Below are positions 49,206 through 57,442 of a stretch of 64,000 nucleotides of DNA, in pieces. The translations under genes and the position numbers were made by a program. Position 1 is the first letter of the stretch. The number at the start of each line of letters is the position of its first letter. Source of the DNA: Polynucleobacter sp. UK-FUSCHL-C3 (GTDB lineage Bacteria > Pseudomonadota > Gammaproteobacteria > Burkholderiales > Burkholderiaceae); assembly GCF_040409815.1 (NCBI RefSeq), contig NZ_CP099959.1, positions 62,001 through 126,000 on the forward strand, in the 5' to 3' direction. A model generated the notes under the pieces. It ran no database searches. It saw nothing but the letters and a program-made list of their open reading frames with translations, and was not told where the DNA came from.

Positions 49206-50513
49206 CTATTTAGTCAGATCAATTTTCTTAGTTTCTGGCAAGAAGAAGATCGCCAGCCCAGCTGCGATAGCTAAAAAGATGGTTGGGTACCATAAACCAG
49301 CGAGCGGACTGGAAAACTCTTTATTAAGCCAAGTGACGATAAGAGGTAGCATCCCTCCGATCCAGCCTGCTGCAAGATTATGTGGCAGGGTTGCAGCACT
49401 ATTGCGCGTTCGCGCGGGAAATAGTTCCGCCAATAGGGCAGTTTGTGGCCCAACCACTAGAGCCAATGGCAACGTGATTGCTATGAGTACGACGATCATG
49501 AGGGAGTAGTCTGGGGCAGTTTGCTGGCTGAGTGTTTGTAAAAACTGATAAGCCGGCTGAATCAGTATTGTGCCAAGGAGTAATCCGCTGATGACCACTG
49601 GTCTTCGGCCGATCCTATCAGAGAGTGCCCCAGAAATAATCGTTAATGGGAACAAAACTATCGTTGCGGTAATCGTTAAAGTATCCACAATTTGTGGGTT
49701 AATTTGTAATGCCGACTTCATAAATATGCCGGTGTATACCTGTACGCAGAAGAATAAAACAGAGCCACCGGCTGAGATACAAAAGAAAAGTAAGAACATT
49801 TGCTTGCGGGTCTCTTTATCTTTGAAGTTATCGCGTAAGGGCGATTTTGATGTTTCACCTTTGGCAAGCATATTTTTGAAGATGGGTGTTTCTTCTAAGG
49901 TCATACGCACCTTTAATGCCACCAAGAGAAGCACGATCGAGAACCAAAACGGTACTCGCCACCCCCATTCCTTAAAACTTGCGGGGTCCAGAAATTGATT
50001 GAGTAAAAGAAGTTGGAGGGTTGATACCAGCATACCCAAAGGACCCATTAACTGCAGAACACTAGTCTTAAAACCCCTATTAGAGTCGCCGGCGTGTTCC
50101 GTGAGGAAAACCGCACTACCCCCAATTTCACCCCCGGCTGATAAGCCCTGAAGTAGTCTTAAACTCACCAAAAGAATGGGCGCCAAAATGCCAATTTGCT
50201 CGTAAGTTGGCAAAAAGCCAACCGCAAATGTAGCCCCACCCATTAAAGAGATTGTGATTAGAAAGACGGGCCTTCTGCCAATGCGGTCCCCGAGGGAGCC
50301 AAAGAAGGCCGCCCCCAAGGGCCGCACAATCATCCCAGCCCCAAAGGTAGCAAGGCTTGCTAAAAGCCCAGTAACTGGGTCTGAGCTTGGAAAGAATAAG
50401 GGTGCAAAAGCCACCGCAAGGGTTGCAAAGGTAAGAAAGTCATACCACTCCAGAAAGGTGCCAAAGCAGGCTGCTGTAGCAATTTTGGGGTAAGACCGAT
50501 TAGAATTACTCAT
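49206..50513 (-). CDS. MFS transporter, metabolite:H+ symporter (MHS) type
   Basis: The 435-residue protein has twelve predicted membrane segments. The MHS-type major facilitator signatures are present: the N-terminal FLEWYDFLTFATLA, loop 2-3 motif GDRIGRRPVFL and the second-half repeat SDRIGRRPVV. Other landmarks are RLLQGLSAGGEIGGS and the WRVPFWFS segment. MHS carriers import organic acids or zwitterions such as proline, citrate, shikimate or 2-oxoglutarate. The exact substrate cannot be deduced. It lies alone on this strand, ending 22 bp after the tRNA, with a 170-bp gap to the phasin. Confidence 0.9.
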   Translation of the reverse strand: MSNSNRSYPKIATAACFGTFLEWYDFLTFATLAVAFAPLFFPSSDPVTGLLASLATFGAGMIVRPLGAAFFGSLGDRIGRRPVFLITISLMGGATFAVGFLPTYEQIGILAPILLVSLRLLQGLSAGGEIGGSAVFLTEHAGDSNRGFKTSVLQLMGPLGMLVSTLQLLLLNQFLDPASFKEWGWRVPFWFSIVLLLVALKVRMTLEETPIFKNMLAKGETSKSPLRDNFKDKETRKQMFLLFFCISAGGSVLFFCVQVYTGIFMKSALQINPQIVDTLTITATIVLFPLTIISGALSDRIGRRPVVISGLLLGTILIQPAYQFLQTLSQQTAPDYSLMIVVLIAITLPLALVVGPQTALLAELFPARTRNSAATLPHNLAAGWIGGMLPLIVTWLNKEFSSPLAGLWYPTIFLAIAAGLAIFFLPETKKIDLTK

Positions 50514-50584
50514 AAATTAATTACACTAAATATGTATAAGCTATTGATTTAAAATGACTATTTAATAGATTAGAGACTTTTATG

Positions 50585-50650
50585 TTGCAGAGCAATAATA
50601 TTTATTGCAGAGCAGCAAAAAATTGGGTATAGTTTCATGGTGCAGTGCAG
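50585..50650 (+). promoter_or_regulatory. Phasin promoter with TGC-rich repeats (candidate PhaR operator)
   Basis: TTGCAGAGCA occurs at 50585-50594 and 50605-50614, exactly 20 bp apart; TGCAGTGCAG follows at 50641-50650. The second copy contains TTGCAG (50605-50610), which with TATAGT (50628-50633) and a 17-bp spacer forms a sigma-70 promoter; the start would be near 50640, at the third TGC-rich element. PhaR repressors are known to bind TGC-rich sites in phasin promoters. Binding here is inference. A GGAGA ribosome-binding site lies at 50672-50676. Confidence 0.6.
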
Positions 50651-50683
50651 TATTGAATACATTAACTTAATGGAGAGTACACC

Positions 50684-51262
50684 ATGAATCAAGATCAAGT
50701 AACAGCAAAATTGTCGCAAATTCAGAGCAAGAACCTCGAGACTGTATTTTCCTTGGGCGAAGCCGCTCTTGAGAATGCACAAAAGCTCGTAGAACTCAAT
50801 TACGACGCATCCAAGAACGCACTTCTGAATGCTCAAGAGAACATTCAGCAGGTAATCACCGCTAAAGATCCAAAAGACGTGAGCGAGTTCCTTCAAGCTG
50901 AAACTTTGCAGGAAGTAGGTAATCAGGCGATTGCTCATCAGCGTAAAGTTACGAAAGTATTGCGTGAGAGCGGCAAAGAGTTCGCTAACGTTGTAGAAGC
51001 TAGCATTGAACAAACTCAAGTTGGTATGCAAGATTGGGTAAATACATTAGCTGCTAACGCACCAGCCGGTTCGGATGTATTTGTATCTGCATTCAAAACT
51101 TCGATGAACTCGGTGATGCAGGGTTTTGAGCAGTTCCGTGAAGCCAGTAAAGATGCAATGGCAACGGTAGAGAAATCTGCTGACCAAGCTTTCGAAGCAT
51201 TCCAAGGTCAAATTGCTCAAGTAAAAAAAGCTGCTGCTCCGGCTAAACGTAAGGCTGCTTAA
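50684..51262 (+). CDS. phaP: Phasin family protein
   Basis: Phasins coat polyhydroxyalkanoate granules and control their size and number. The 192-residue protein is almost wholly helical, starting MNQDQVTAKLSQIQSKNLET, with the phasin core LGEAALENAQKLVELNYDASK and FQFR-like MQGFEQFREASKDAMATVEKSADQAFEAF. A short Lys/Ala tail (KKAAAPAKRKAA) ends it, as in other betaproteobacterial phasins. It has its own promoter and terminator. No pha synthase gene is in the window, so polymer production rests on family knowledge. Confidence 0.92.
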   Translation: MNQDQVTAKLSQIQSKNLETVFSLGEAALENAQKLVELNYDASKNALLNAQENIQQVITAKDPKDVSEFLQAETLQEVGNQAIAHQRKVTKVLRESGKEFANVVEASIEQTQVGMQDWVNTLAANAPAGSDVFVSAFKTSMNSVMQGFEQFREASKDAMATVEKSADQAFEAFQGQIAQVKKAAAPAKRKAA

Positions 51263-51298
51263 TTGAGCTAGTTTTACCAGTAGGATTTATGAGTCAAG

Positions 51299-51327
51299 AA
51301 CCCGCCCTATATGGGCGGGTTTTTTTA
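51299..51327 (+). terminator. Rho-independent terminator of the phasin gene
   Basis: A perfect 9-bp GC-rich stem (51299-51307 with 51313-51321) with a TATAT loop is followed by seven T. It lies 37 bp after the phasin stop; the T run is only on the plus-strand side. Confidence 0.93.
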
Positions 51328-51342
51328 TTCAGTGTTGAATTT

Positions 51343-52611
51343 TTATTCTTCTTCGTGATTTAGTAAATTATTAGCAATTACTTTATTGGGTTTCACACCC
51401 AACTCCTTAACGCGTTCTGCTGCTTTAATCAAGTTACCTTTACCCGACTTGAGCTTATTAAAGGCGTCATGGTAGCTTGATTGGGCTTGATCAAGACGCT
51501 TTCCAATTTGCTCTAAGTCCTCTACAAACCCCACAAACTTATCATAGAGATTTGCGCACTGACGTGCAATTTCCATTGCATTCTTATTCTGTTGATCCTG
51601 GCGCCATAAGTGAGCAACTGTTCGGAGTGTTGCCATCAGAGTGCTGGGACAGACCAAGACAATATTTTTAGCAAGGGCCTCTTGATATAAATTAGGTGCA
51701 GCCTTAAGTGCACTTAAAAATGCTGGCTCAATGGGGATAAACATCAGCACAAAATCAACGGTAGATAAATCAGCGATACCTGCATAGTTCTTGGCAGATA
51801 GCCCTTGAATATGTTGACGGATCGATTGGATATGAGCTAAGAGCTCTTGTTTTGCAATCGCATCGTCACCCGCTTCAGTATGGCGGGCATAGGCTGTAAT
51901 CGATACTTTGCTATCAATGACTAGGTGTCGGCCTTCGGGGAGCTTAACGATCACATCAGGCTGAAGTCTTCCGCCGTCGGCTTGTGTATGACTATCTTGG
52001 ACAAGGTATTCTTCACCCTTACGAAGACCAGAAGACTCGAGGATGGACTCTAAAACAAGCTCCCCCCAGTTACCCTGAATCTTCGAGTCACCCTTTAGGG
52101 CATTGGTCAATGATCTTGCTTCATCTGACATCTTTAGATTTAGATTGGCTAGGCGCTCGATCTCGTTCTTCAGAGCAAAGCGCTCACGTGACTCTTGGTC
52201 GTAGGAGTTACTAACCTGTTCCTTAAACTCGGTTAGCTTAGTTTGCAAAGGTTTTAATAAGATATCTAATTGCTGCGCGTTTTGTTCTGTAAATTTTCTA
52301 GACTTATCTTCCAAAATCTCATTGGCTAGGTTCTTAAACTGATTAGTGAGTGCTTCTTTAGCTTCATTGAGAGACTCAATACGGTTCTGTACTTGCTTGC
52401 GCTCAGAATCTAATTCTGCCTCTAAACGAATAGCATGCAAAACAGCTTGATCACGTTCTTCGCGTAAGGCGTTTAAAAGAGTAGTTTGCTCAAACAGGGA
52501 TACAGCAGTTTGTTTTTGATGAGAGCGCAAGATAAAAACATAGACCAATAAGCCGATGGTAATACCAAAGCTTAGGGCGGGGATTAGAAGACTAAGATCA
52601 GACATGGGCAT
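51343..52611 (-). CDS. rmuC: DNA recombination protein RmuC
   Basis: RmuC limits inversion and recombination at short inverted repeats in Escherichia coli. The 422-residue protein has an N-terminal membrane helix (about 8-28) and a long coiled coil (about 35-150). The RmuC nuclease-like domain follows, with KIQGNWGELVLESILESSGLRKG, QPDVIVKLPEGRHLVIDSKVSITAY and FVLMFIPIEPAFLSALK. Two ATG codons, 52611 and 52605, are possible starts. It ends 16 bp from the phasin terminator on the other strand. Confidence 0.93.
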   Translation of the reverse strand: MPMSDLSLLIPALSFGITIGLLVYVFILRSHQKQTAVSLFEQTTLLNALREERDQAVLHAIRLEAELDSERKQVQNRIESLNEAKEALTNQFKNLANEILEDKSRKFTEQNAQQLDILLKPLQTKLTEFKEQVSNSYDQESRERFALKNEIERLANLNLKMSDEARSLTNALKGDSKIQGNWGELVLESILESSGLRKGEEYLVQDSHTQADGGRLQPDVIVKLPEGRHLVIDSKVSITAYARHTEAGDDAIAKQELLAHIQSIRQHIQGLSAKNYAGIADLSTVDFVLMFIPIEPAFLSALKAAPNLYQEALAKNIVLVCPSTLMATLRTVAHLWRQDQQNKNAMEIARQCANLYDKFVGFVEDLEQIGKRLDQAQSSYHDAFNKLKSGKGNLIKAAERVKELGVKPNKVIANNLLNHEEE

Positions 52612-52673
52612 TAGTCTAAATTAGACCAAGCCCACTGGGTGAGCTTTTAAAACGATAAATGGATAGGAGTAAA

Positions 52674-52985
52674 TCAAGCTCCAAGAAGCTTTTTAAGCTC
52701 GCCGCTTTGGTACATTTCGGTCATGATGTCAGATCCGCCAATGAACTCTCCATTGACATAAAGCTGAGGAATGGTCGGCCAGTTGGCATACTCTTTAATC
52801 CCCTGACGGATTGCCTCATCATCAAAGACATTGACCGTATGCAGTGTCTCTACTCCACAGGCACGCAAAATATTAATGGCGTTACCGGAGAAGCCGCATT
52901 GGGGGAACTGGGCAGTACCTTTCATAAAAAGGACTACAGGATGGCCGGTCACAATCTCTTTAATACGGGTTTGAGCATCACTCAT
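52674..52985 (-). CDS. grxD: Monothiol glutaredoxin
   Basis: Monothiol glutaredoxin of the Grx4/Grx5 group, an iron-sulfur cluster carrier that partners BolA proteins. The 103-residue protein has KGTAQFPQCGFSG, with active-site Cys30 in the Cys-Gly-Phe-Ser motif, then the glutathione-binding NWPTIPQLYVNGEFIGGSDIM. Length is typical. It follows prmC by 35 bp on the same strand. IbaG at 28213 is a possible partner. Confidence 0.95.
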   Translation of the reverse strand: MSDAQTRIKEIVTGHPVVLFMKGTAQFPQCGFSGNAINILRACGVETLHTVNVFDDEAIRQGIKEYANWPTIPQLYVNGEFIGGSDIMTEMYQSGELKKLLGA

Positions 52986-53020
52986 GGGTTAAATCCTTTC
53001 ATTGAATCAACCCCCATATT

Positions 53021-53929
53021 TTATGACCTATTTGCTAATGGGGTTTTAGGAGCCTTACGGCCAATACTAATCCGCATATGCCCGGCTAGGTCAGGACGAG
53101 ACTCCACATCCGATAGGCCTGCCTGATTCAGTAGAGCGCGAACCTGCGCTGCCTGATTGTAGCCATGTTCCAAGGCAATGAGGCCATCCCTCTTTAGAAA
53201 CTCCTGACACCGATCTAGAATCAGGCGGATGCATTGCAAGCCGTCGTGTTCGTCAGTCAGGGCTTTGCGCGGCTCAAAGCGCAAATCTCCTTCATGAAGA
53301 TGCGGGTCTCTCGGGTCAATGTAAGGAGGGTTGCTCAAAATTAGATCAAAACTACCCAGCCACTCCTTGGGGATATTTGTATACCAATTACTCTGAATAA
53401 ACTGCACTACATCACTTAAATCAAGGGCTATAGCGTTCTGATGAGCAAGTGTAATGGCGTCACTTGACGCATCAATCCCAATCACTTCTATTTTTAGATT
53501 GTCTTGATCACTTTCTCTTATCGCATTGGCGAGTGCCAAAGCAATTGCCCCAGAGCCCGTTCCCAGATCTAGAACTCTTAGCTTTAAAACTTGATCAGAA
53601 TGGGCAATCTGACATTTGATCTCCTCGATGGCGAGATCTACCAAGAGCTCGGTCTCTGGTCTAGGAATGAGAACCGAGGGGTTCACGTTTAATTCAATCC
53701 CATGAAACCCCTTCTTACCAATTAAATAAGCAACGGGCAGACCCTGCAGTCGATCTTTTTCGAGTTCTTGCCACTGACTGATGAGGGACTCTGGAAGTTT
53801 TTCTTGGTCTTTTGACACTAGGGCAGAGCGTGACCAGCCAAGGGATTGTTCTAGAAGATGCCCCAATAAAACTCGTGCATCAGTCTTATCAATGGGGGTA
53901 ATACTTAGCAGGTCCTTGATAGTTCTCAC
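53021..53929 (-). CDS. prmC: Release factor glutamine methyltransferase PrmC
   Basis: PrmC methylates the Gln of the GGQ motif in release factors. The 302-residue protein has an N-terminal helical domain and YLIGKKGFHGIELNVNPSVLIPRPETE. The SAM-binding LDLGTGSGAIALALA and the catalytic NPPY (SNPPYIDPRD) follow. The start is GTG at 53929. It directly follows prfA, its substrate gene, after 14 bp, a conserved linkage (hemA-prfA-prmC). Confidence 0.95.
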   Translation of the reverse strand: MRTIKDLLSITPIDKTDARVLLGHLLEQSLGWSRSALVSKDQEKLPESLISQWQELEKDRLQGLPVAYLIGKKGFHGIELNVNPSVLIPRPETELLVDLAIEEIKCQIAHSDQVLKLRVLDLGTGSGAIALALANAIRESDQDNLKIEVIGIDASSDAITLAHQNAIALDLSDVVQFIQSNWYTNIPKEWLGSFDLILSNPPYIDPRDPHLHEGDLRFEPRKALTDEHDGLQCIRLILDRCQEFLKRDGLIALEHGYNQAAQVRALLNQAGLSDVESRPDLAGHMRISIGRKAPKTPLANRS

Positions 53930-53943
53930 AAAGAGTGCTGTGA

Positions 53944-55023
53944 TTAAGAATCACCCATTGCAGCCAAGAGATCGGCTTGATGCTCTGCGGCAAGGCCATT
54001 GAGAAGATCGCTGATATCACCATCCATCATGGCATCAATTTTGTATAAGGTTAGATTAATGCGGTGATCTGTGATGCGGCCCTGTGGAAAGTTATAGGTC
54101 CGAATGCGATCACTGCGATCACCGGTGCCTACTAAAGACTTGCGGGTTTGGGCCTGCTCTTTTTGTTGGGCATTGCGTTGTGCATCCATGATGCGCGAGA
54201 CCAAGACCTTCATGGCCTGATCTTTATTGCGATGCTGACTGCGATCATCCTGACATTCCACTACGATTCCGGTTGGTAGGTGGGTAATACGCACTGCAGA
54301 GTCTGTTTTGTTGATGTGCTGACCGCCAGCTCCGGATGCACGAAAGGTATCAATGCGAAGATCTGCCGGATTAATCTTGATAGCCTCAATTTCATCAACT
54401 TCTGGCATCACAGCAACGGTACAGGCTGATGTGTGGATTCTGCCTTGAGTCTCGGTTTGCGGAACCCGTTGCACCCGATGACCGCCCGACTCAAACTTCA
54501 TTTTGGCATATACATCAGTGCCACTTAGTCGCACAATCACTTCTTTATAGCCACCCAGATCAGATTCGGCCTGACTCACAATTTCAGCTTTCCAGCCCTG
54601 ACGCTCTGCATAGCGGGTATACATTCGCAATAGATCCGCAGCAAAGAGGGCGCTTTCATCGCCGCCAGTGCCAGCACGTATCTCCAAGAAGATATTACGA
54701 CCATCGTCTTCATCTTTAGGTAATAGAAGAGTTTGTAAGCTTTTCTCGAGATCTGTCATACGACCTTCAGCTTGTTTTTGCTCCTCGTCGGCAAACTCTT
54801 TCATTTCGGGATCTAGGCGCATGTCAGAGGCAGCTTTGGCATCTTCCTCAGCCTTTTTATAAAGACCAAATTGCTCGACGATGGCAGAAATATCAGCATG
54901 TTCGCGCGTGAGCTTGCGATAGACGTCCATATCCTTGGTGGAGTCTTCTTGCATCAAAATAGTATTGAGTTCAGCCAAACGGGCATCGAGATGCTCCAGC
55001 TTGGCACGCATGCTGGATTTCAT
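53944..55023 (-). CDS. prfA: Peptide chain release factor 1
   Basis: RF1 ends translation at UAA and UAG. The 359-residue protein has the N-terminal helical domain, then [20 protein letters not shown], and the catalytic Gly233-Gly234-Gln235 in [14 protein letters not shown], modified by PrmC. The stop-codon recognition domain lies upstream of GGQ, and the [20 protein letters not shown] segment is near the end. The ATG directly abuts the hemA stop, so the genes are co-translated. Confidence 0.97.
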   Translation of the reverse strand: MKSSMRAKLEHLDARLAELNTILMQEDSTKDMDVYRKLTREHADISAIVEQFGLYKKAEEDAKAASDMRLDPEMKEFADEEQKQAEGRMTDLEKSLQTLLLPKDEDDGRNIFLEIRAGTGGDESALFAADLLRMYTRYAERQGWKAEIVSQAESDLGGYKEVIVRLSGTDVYAKMKFESGGHRVQRVPQTETQGRIHTSACTVAVMPEVDEIEAIKINPADLRIDTFRASGAGGQHINKTDSAVRITHLPTGIVVECQDDRSQHRNKDQAMKVLVSRIMDAQRNAQQKEQAQTRKSLVGTGDRSDRIRTYNFPQGRITDHRINLTLYKIDAMMDGDISDLLNGLAAEHQADLLAAMGDS

Positions 55024-56358
55024 CTAATGACTATCTGAGGAGCTATTTTTATCTAGGCTGGAATGAGTGGTAAATAATTTAGGAAGCAGCTTAATCAGAG
55101 CATCGCGCTCAGAACCGCTGGCATGTTGTAGAGCATGTAAGGAGCCATGTAAAAACTTATTAGTTAATCCTTGAGCCATTGCATTAAGGACTTCTTGGGG
55201 ATCATCACCGCGTATCAAACGCTTGAGAGCGCGCTCTAGCTCAATTTGGCGTAAGCGCTCACCTTGCTGCTGAATATCTTGTATTAGTGGGACTGCATTG
55301 CGTCCTTGGAGCCAATGCATAAAGTTACCAACGCGCTCTTCAATAATGATCTCTGCCTGACTAACAGCAGCTTGGCGCAGATTAGCACCGGTCTGTGCCA
55401 TCGTTCCGAGGTCATCCACGGTATAGAGGTAAACGTCATTGAGCCTTGAAATTTCTGGTTCAAAATCACGAGGCACGGCTAAATCAATCATCACCATGGG
55501 TTTGCGACGACGTAGCTTTAAAGCGCTCTCCACCATTCCAAGACCAATGATCGGTAAGGGGCTAGCAGTCGATGACACAATGATGTCAAACTCGTGCAAG
55601 CGTGTGGGTAGATCATTGAGGCGGAATGACTCAGCCTCAATATTTTGGGCCGATATAGATTCAGCGAGTTCTTGGCCGCGTTCAATAGTACGATTAGCAA
55701 TCGCAGTAGCTTTTGGTTTACGGGCTACAAAATGGGTTGCGCATAAAGTAATCATCTCACCGGCGCCGATGAACAAAATCTTTTGTTCGCCAATGGATTC
55801 AAAAATACGTTCAGCTAGTCGCACTGAGGCTGCAGCCATCGAAATCGAATGTGCCCCAATTTCGGTTGAGCCTCGCACCTCTTTAGCAACGGAAAACGTT
55901 TTTTGGAATAGTTGATTAAGATAGGTGCCCAAAGCACCTGCATCATTGGCAGTACGCACCGCATCTTTCATTTGACCTAAGATTTGGGTCTCACCAATCA
56001 CCATCGAATCTAAACCACACGCTACACGAAATGCATGACGCACTGCATCGGATTGCGGTAAGGTGTAGATGTGGGGTTGCAAAATGCTGGGCGCGAGCTT
56101 TTGACTTTTCGCCAACCAATCAAAAGTTGCCTCATGAAATTCACCTTCAGAGGCAGGATCGTTAGCAGCGCAGTAGAGTTCTGTACGATTACAGGTGGAC
56201 AAGATGGTGGCTTCAGGCAGACCGCTCCGATTCACGCTACCAAGATGGGAGCGAAGATCGAATAAGGCGTCCTGCAGACCTTCGGGGTCAAAGGCTACTT
56301 TCTCCCGAACGGCAACTGGCGCTGTGTGATGGTTAATGCCCAAAGTCAACAGCTTCAT
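55024..56358 (-). CDS. hemA: Glutamyl-tRNA reductase
   Basis: HemA reduces glutamyl-tRNA(Glu) to glutamate semialdehyde, the first step of C5-pathway haem synthesis. The 444-residue protein starts [15 protein letters not shown] and has the nucleophile Cys56 in [10 protein letters not shown]. Further landmarks are [14 protein letters not shown], the NADPH-binding IGAGEMI and [11 protein letters not shown], with a C-terminal dimerisation helix. Haem-regulated degradation is known for enterobacterial HemA; not visible here. It heads hemA-prfA-prmC-grxD. Confidence 0.96.
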   Translation of the reverse strand: MKLLTLGINHHTAPVAVREKVAFDPEGLQDALFDLRSHLGSVNRSGLPEATILSTCNRTELYCAANDPASEGEFHEATFDWLAKSQKLAPSILQPHIYTLPQSDAVRHAFRVACGLDSMVIGETQILGQMKDAVRTANDAGALGTYLNQLFQKTFSVAKEVRGSTEIGAHSISMAAASVRLAERIFESIGEQKILFIGAGEMITLCATHFVARKPKATAIANRTIERGQELAESISAQNIEAESFRLNDLPTRLHEFDIIVSSTASPLPIIGLGMVESALKLRRRKPMVMIDLAVPRDFEPEISRLNDVYLYTVDDLGTMAQTGANLRQAAVSQAEIIIEERVGNFMHWLQGRNAVPLIQDIQQQGERLRQIELERALKRLIRGDDPQEVLNAMAQGLTNKFLHGSLHALQHASGSERDALIKLLPKLFTTHSSLDKNSSSDSH

Positions 56359-56401
56359 ATCGTGAATTATAGATTTCTTGGGCTCAATAGGGGTGTTTTC
56401 A

Positions 56402-56683
56402 ATGGGGTTTTTAGCTTATTTGTTGGTTGGAGGCACAGTGGGCTGGGCTGCAAGCCACTATTTTCCTGGGTTTTCCCCTAGTAATAAGGGCTCAGCAAGA
56501 GCGAAATGTCCTAAATCGGTCTTTCTTTGGACCATTAGTCTTGGGGCACTGGGCGCCCTGGCGACTAGTTATGGTGGCCAAATGATTGGCCTATTTACCT
56601 CAGGGCAAATGCTGGAGTGGGGGTGTGCGATTCTGGGAGCTTTTAGTTTGTCCCAAATTTATCTTTTACTTAGGAGACCTTAA
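56402..56683 (+). CDS. Small membrane protein, GlsB/YeaQ-like
   Basis: The 93-residue product starts [21 protein letters not shown] and has three hydrophobic segments with glycine-rich helices ([36 protein letters not shown]). This resembles GlsB/YeaQ/YmgE (transglycosylase-associated) proteins in size and layout, but the family's usual motifs are not strict here, so this is tentative. It is divergent from hemA (43 bp) and its last 18 bp overlap the 3' end of ung. The cellular role is unknown. Confidence 0.68.
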   Translation: MGFLAYLLVGGTVGWAASHYFPGFSPSNKGSARAKCPKSVFLWTISLGALGALATSYGGQMIGLFTSGQMLEWGCAILGAFSLSQIYLLLRRP

Positions 56684-57430
56684 AACAAATTCTGATTCAA
56701 CTCCACCAACGACCCATTTGATCGTATTTTGTTGATGAGCAGTCAAGTGTTTATTTGTTTTACTAAAGTGCCCACAACTTCCTTGATCCCCTGGGAAAAT
56801 AAATGGCTGCATTGTTTTATAAACTCCCAGGCCTGAGGGATGGGAGGCACGCAGTATGCAATGATTATTTGCATTGCATATGTATTCCTCAAACGACTGT
56901 GCATGCGAGCCCCAGAGAAGCCAGACCAGATGCTTTTGAGAGCTTGATAGTTTTTTGATGATCGCCCTAACAAAACTAGCCCAGCCTAATTGACTGTGCG
57001 AGCAGGTCTCACCTAGTCGAACAGATAGTGCGGTATTAAGTAGCAGGACACCTTGTTTGGCCCAATGGCTTAAGTCACCATTTTCTAAGGAGCCAAATCC
57101 CTCGATTTGCAGAGCTTTATTAATGTTACGAAGAGAGCTTGGAAATTGTTTGGAGCGAAGGGCAATATCACGCGGAATAGAAAATGCAAGACCTTGTGCT
57201 AATCCTGGCGAATGATATGGGTCTTGACCAAGCAGAATTACTTTGACCTCAGAAACAGGAGTCAATTTCAGAGCATTAAACAGGAGCTCTTTATCGGGTC
57301 GAATGAATTGCCCCCGCATTTGATATTCTTGATCAAAAGCATCACAGAGCTGTTGCCAATCTCTTGAAACAAAGTAATCCGATAGAAATACTTGCCAATC
57401 GTTCGGAATCAATGAAAGCAAGTTGCTCAC
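56666..57430 (-). CDS. ung: Uracil-DNA glycosylase
   Basis: Ung removes uracil from DNA. The 254-residue family-1 enzyme has the catalytic Asp70 and His73 in LGQDPYHSPGLAQGLAFS, the uracil-binding LLLNTALSV and the DNA-intercalation loop RASHPSGLGVYK. The loop is HPSGL where the well-studied enzymes have HPSPL, and a short insertion follows before GHFSKTN; the catalytic His and the Leu are kept. It converges with the small membrane protein (18-bp overlap) and is 12 bp after the M61 peptidase gene. Confidence 0.95.
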   Translation of the reverse strand: MSNLLSLIPNDWQVFLSDYFVSRDWQQLCDAFDQEYQMRGQFIRPDKELLFNALKLTPVSEVKVILLGQDPYHSPGLAQGLAFSIPRDIALRSKQFPSSLRNINKALQIEGFGSLENGDLSHWAKQGVLLLNTALSVRLGETCSHSQLGWASFVRAIIKKLSSSQKHLVWLLWGSHAQSFEEYICNANNHCILRASHPSGLGVYKTMQPFIFPGDQGSCGHFSKTNKHLTAHQQNTIKWVVGGVESEFVLRSPK

Positions 57431-57442
57431 TGTTACATCAAA

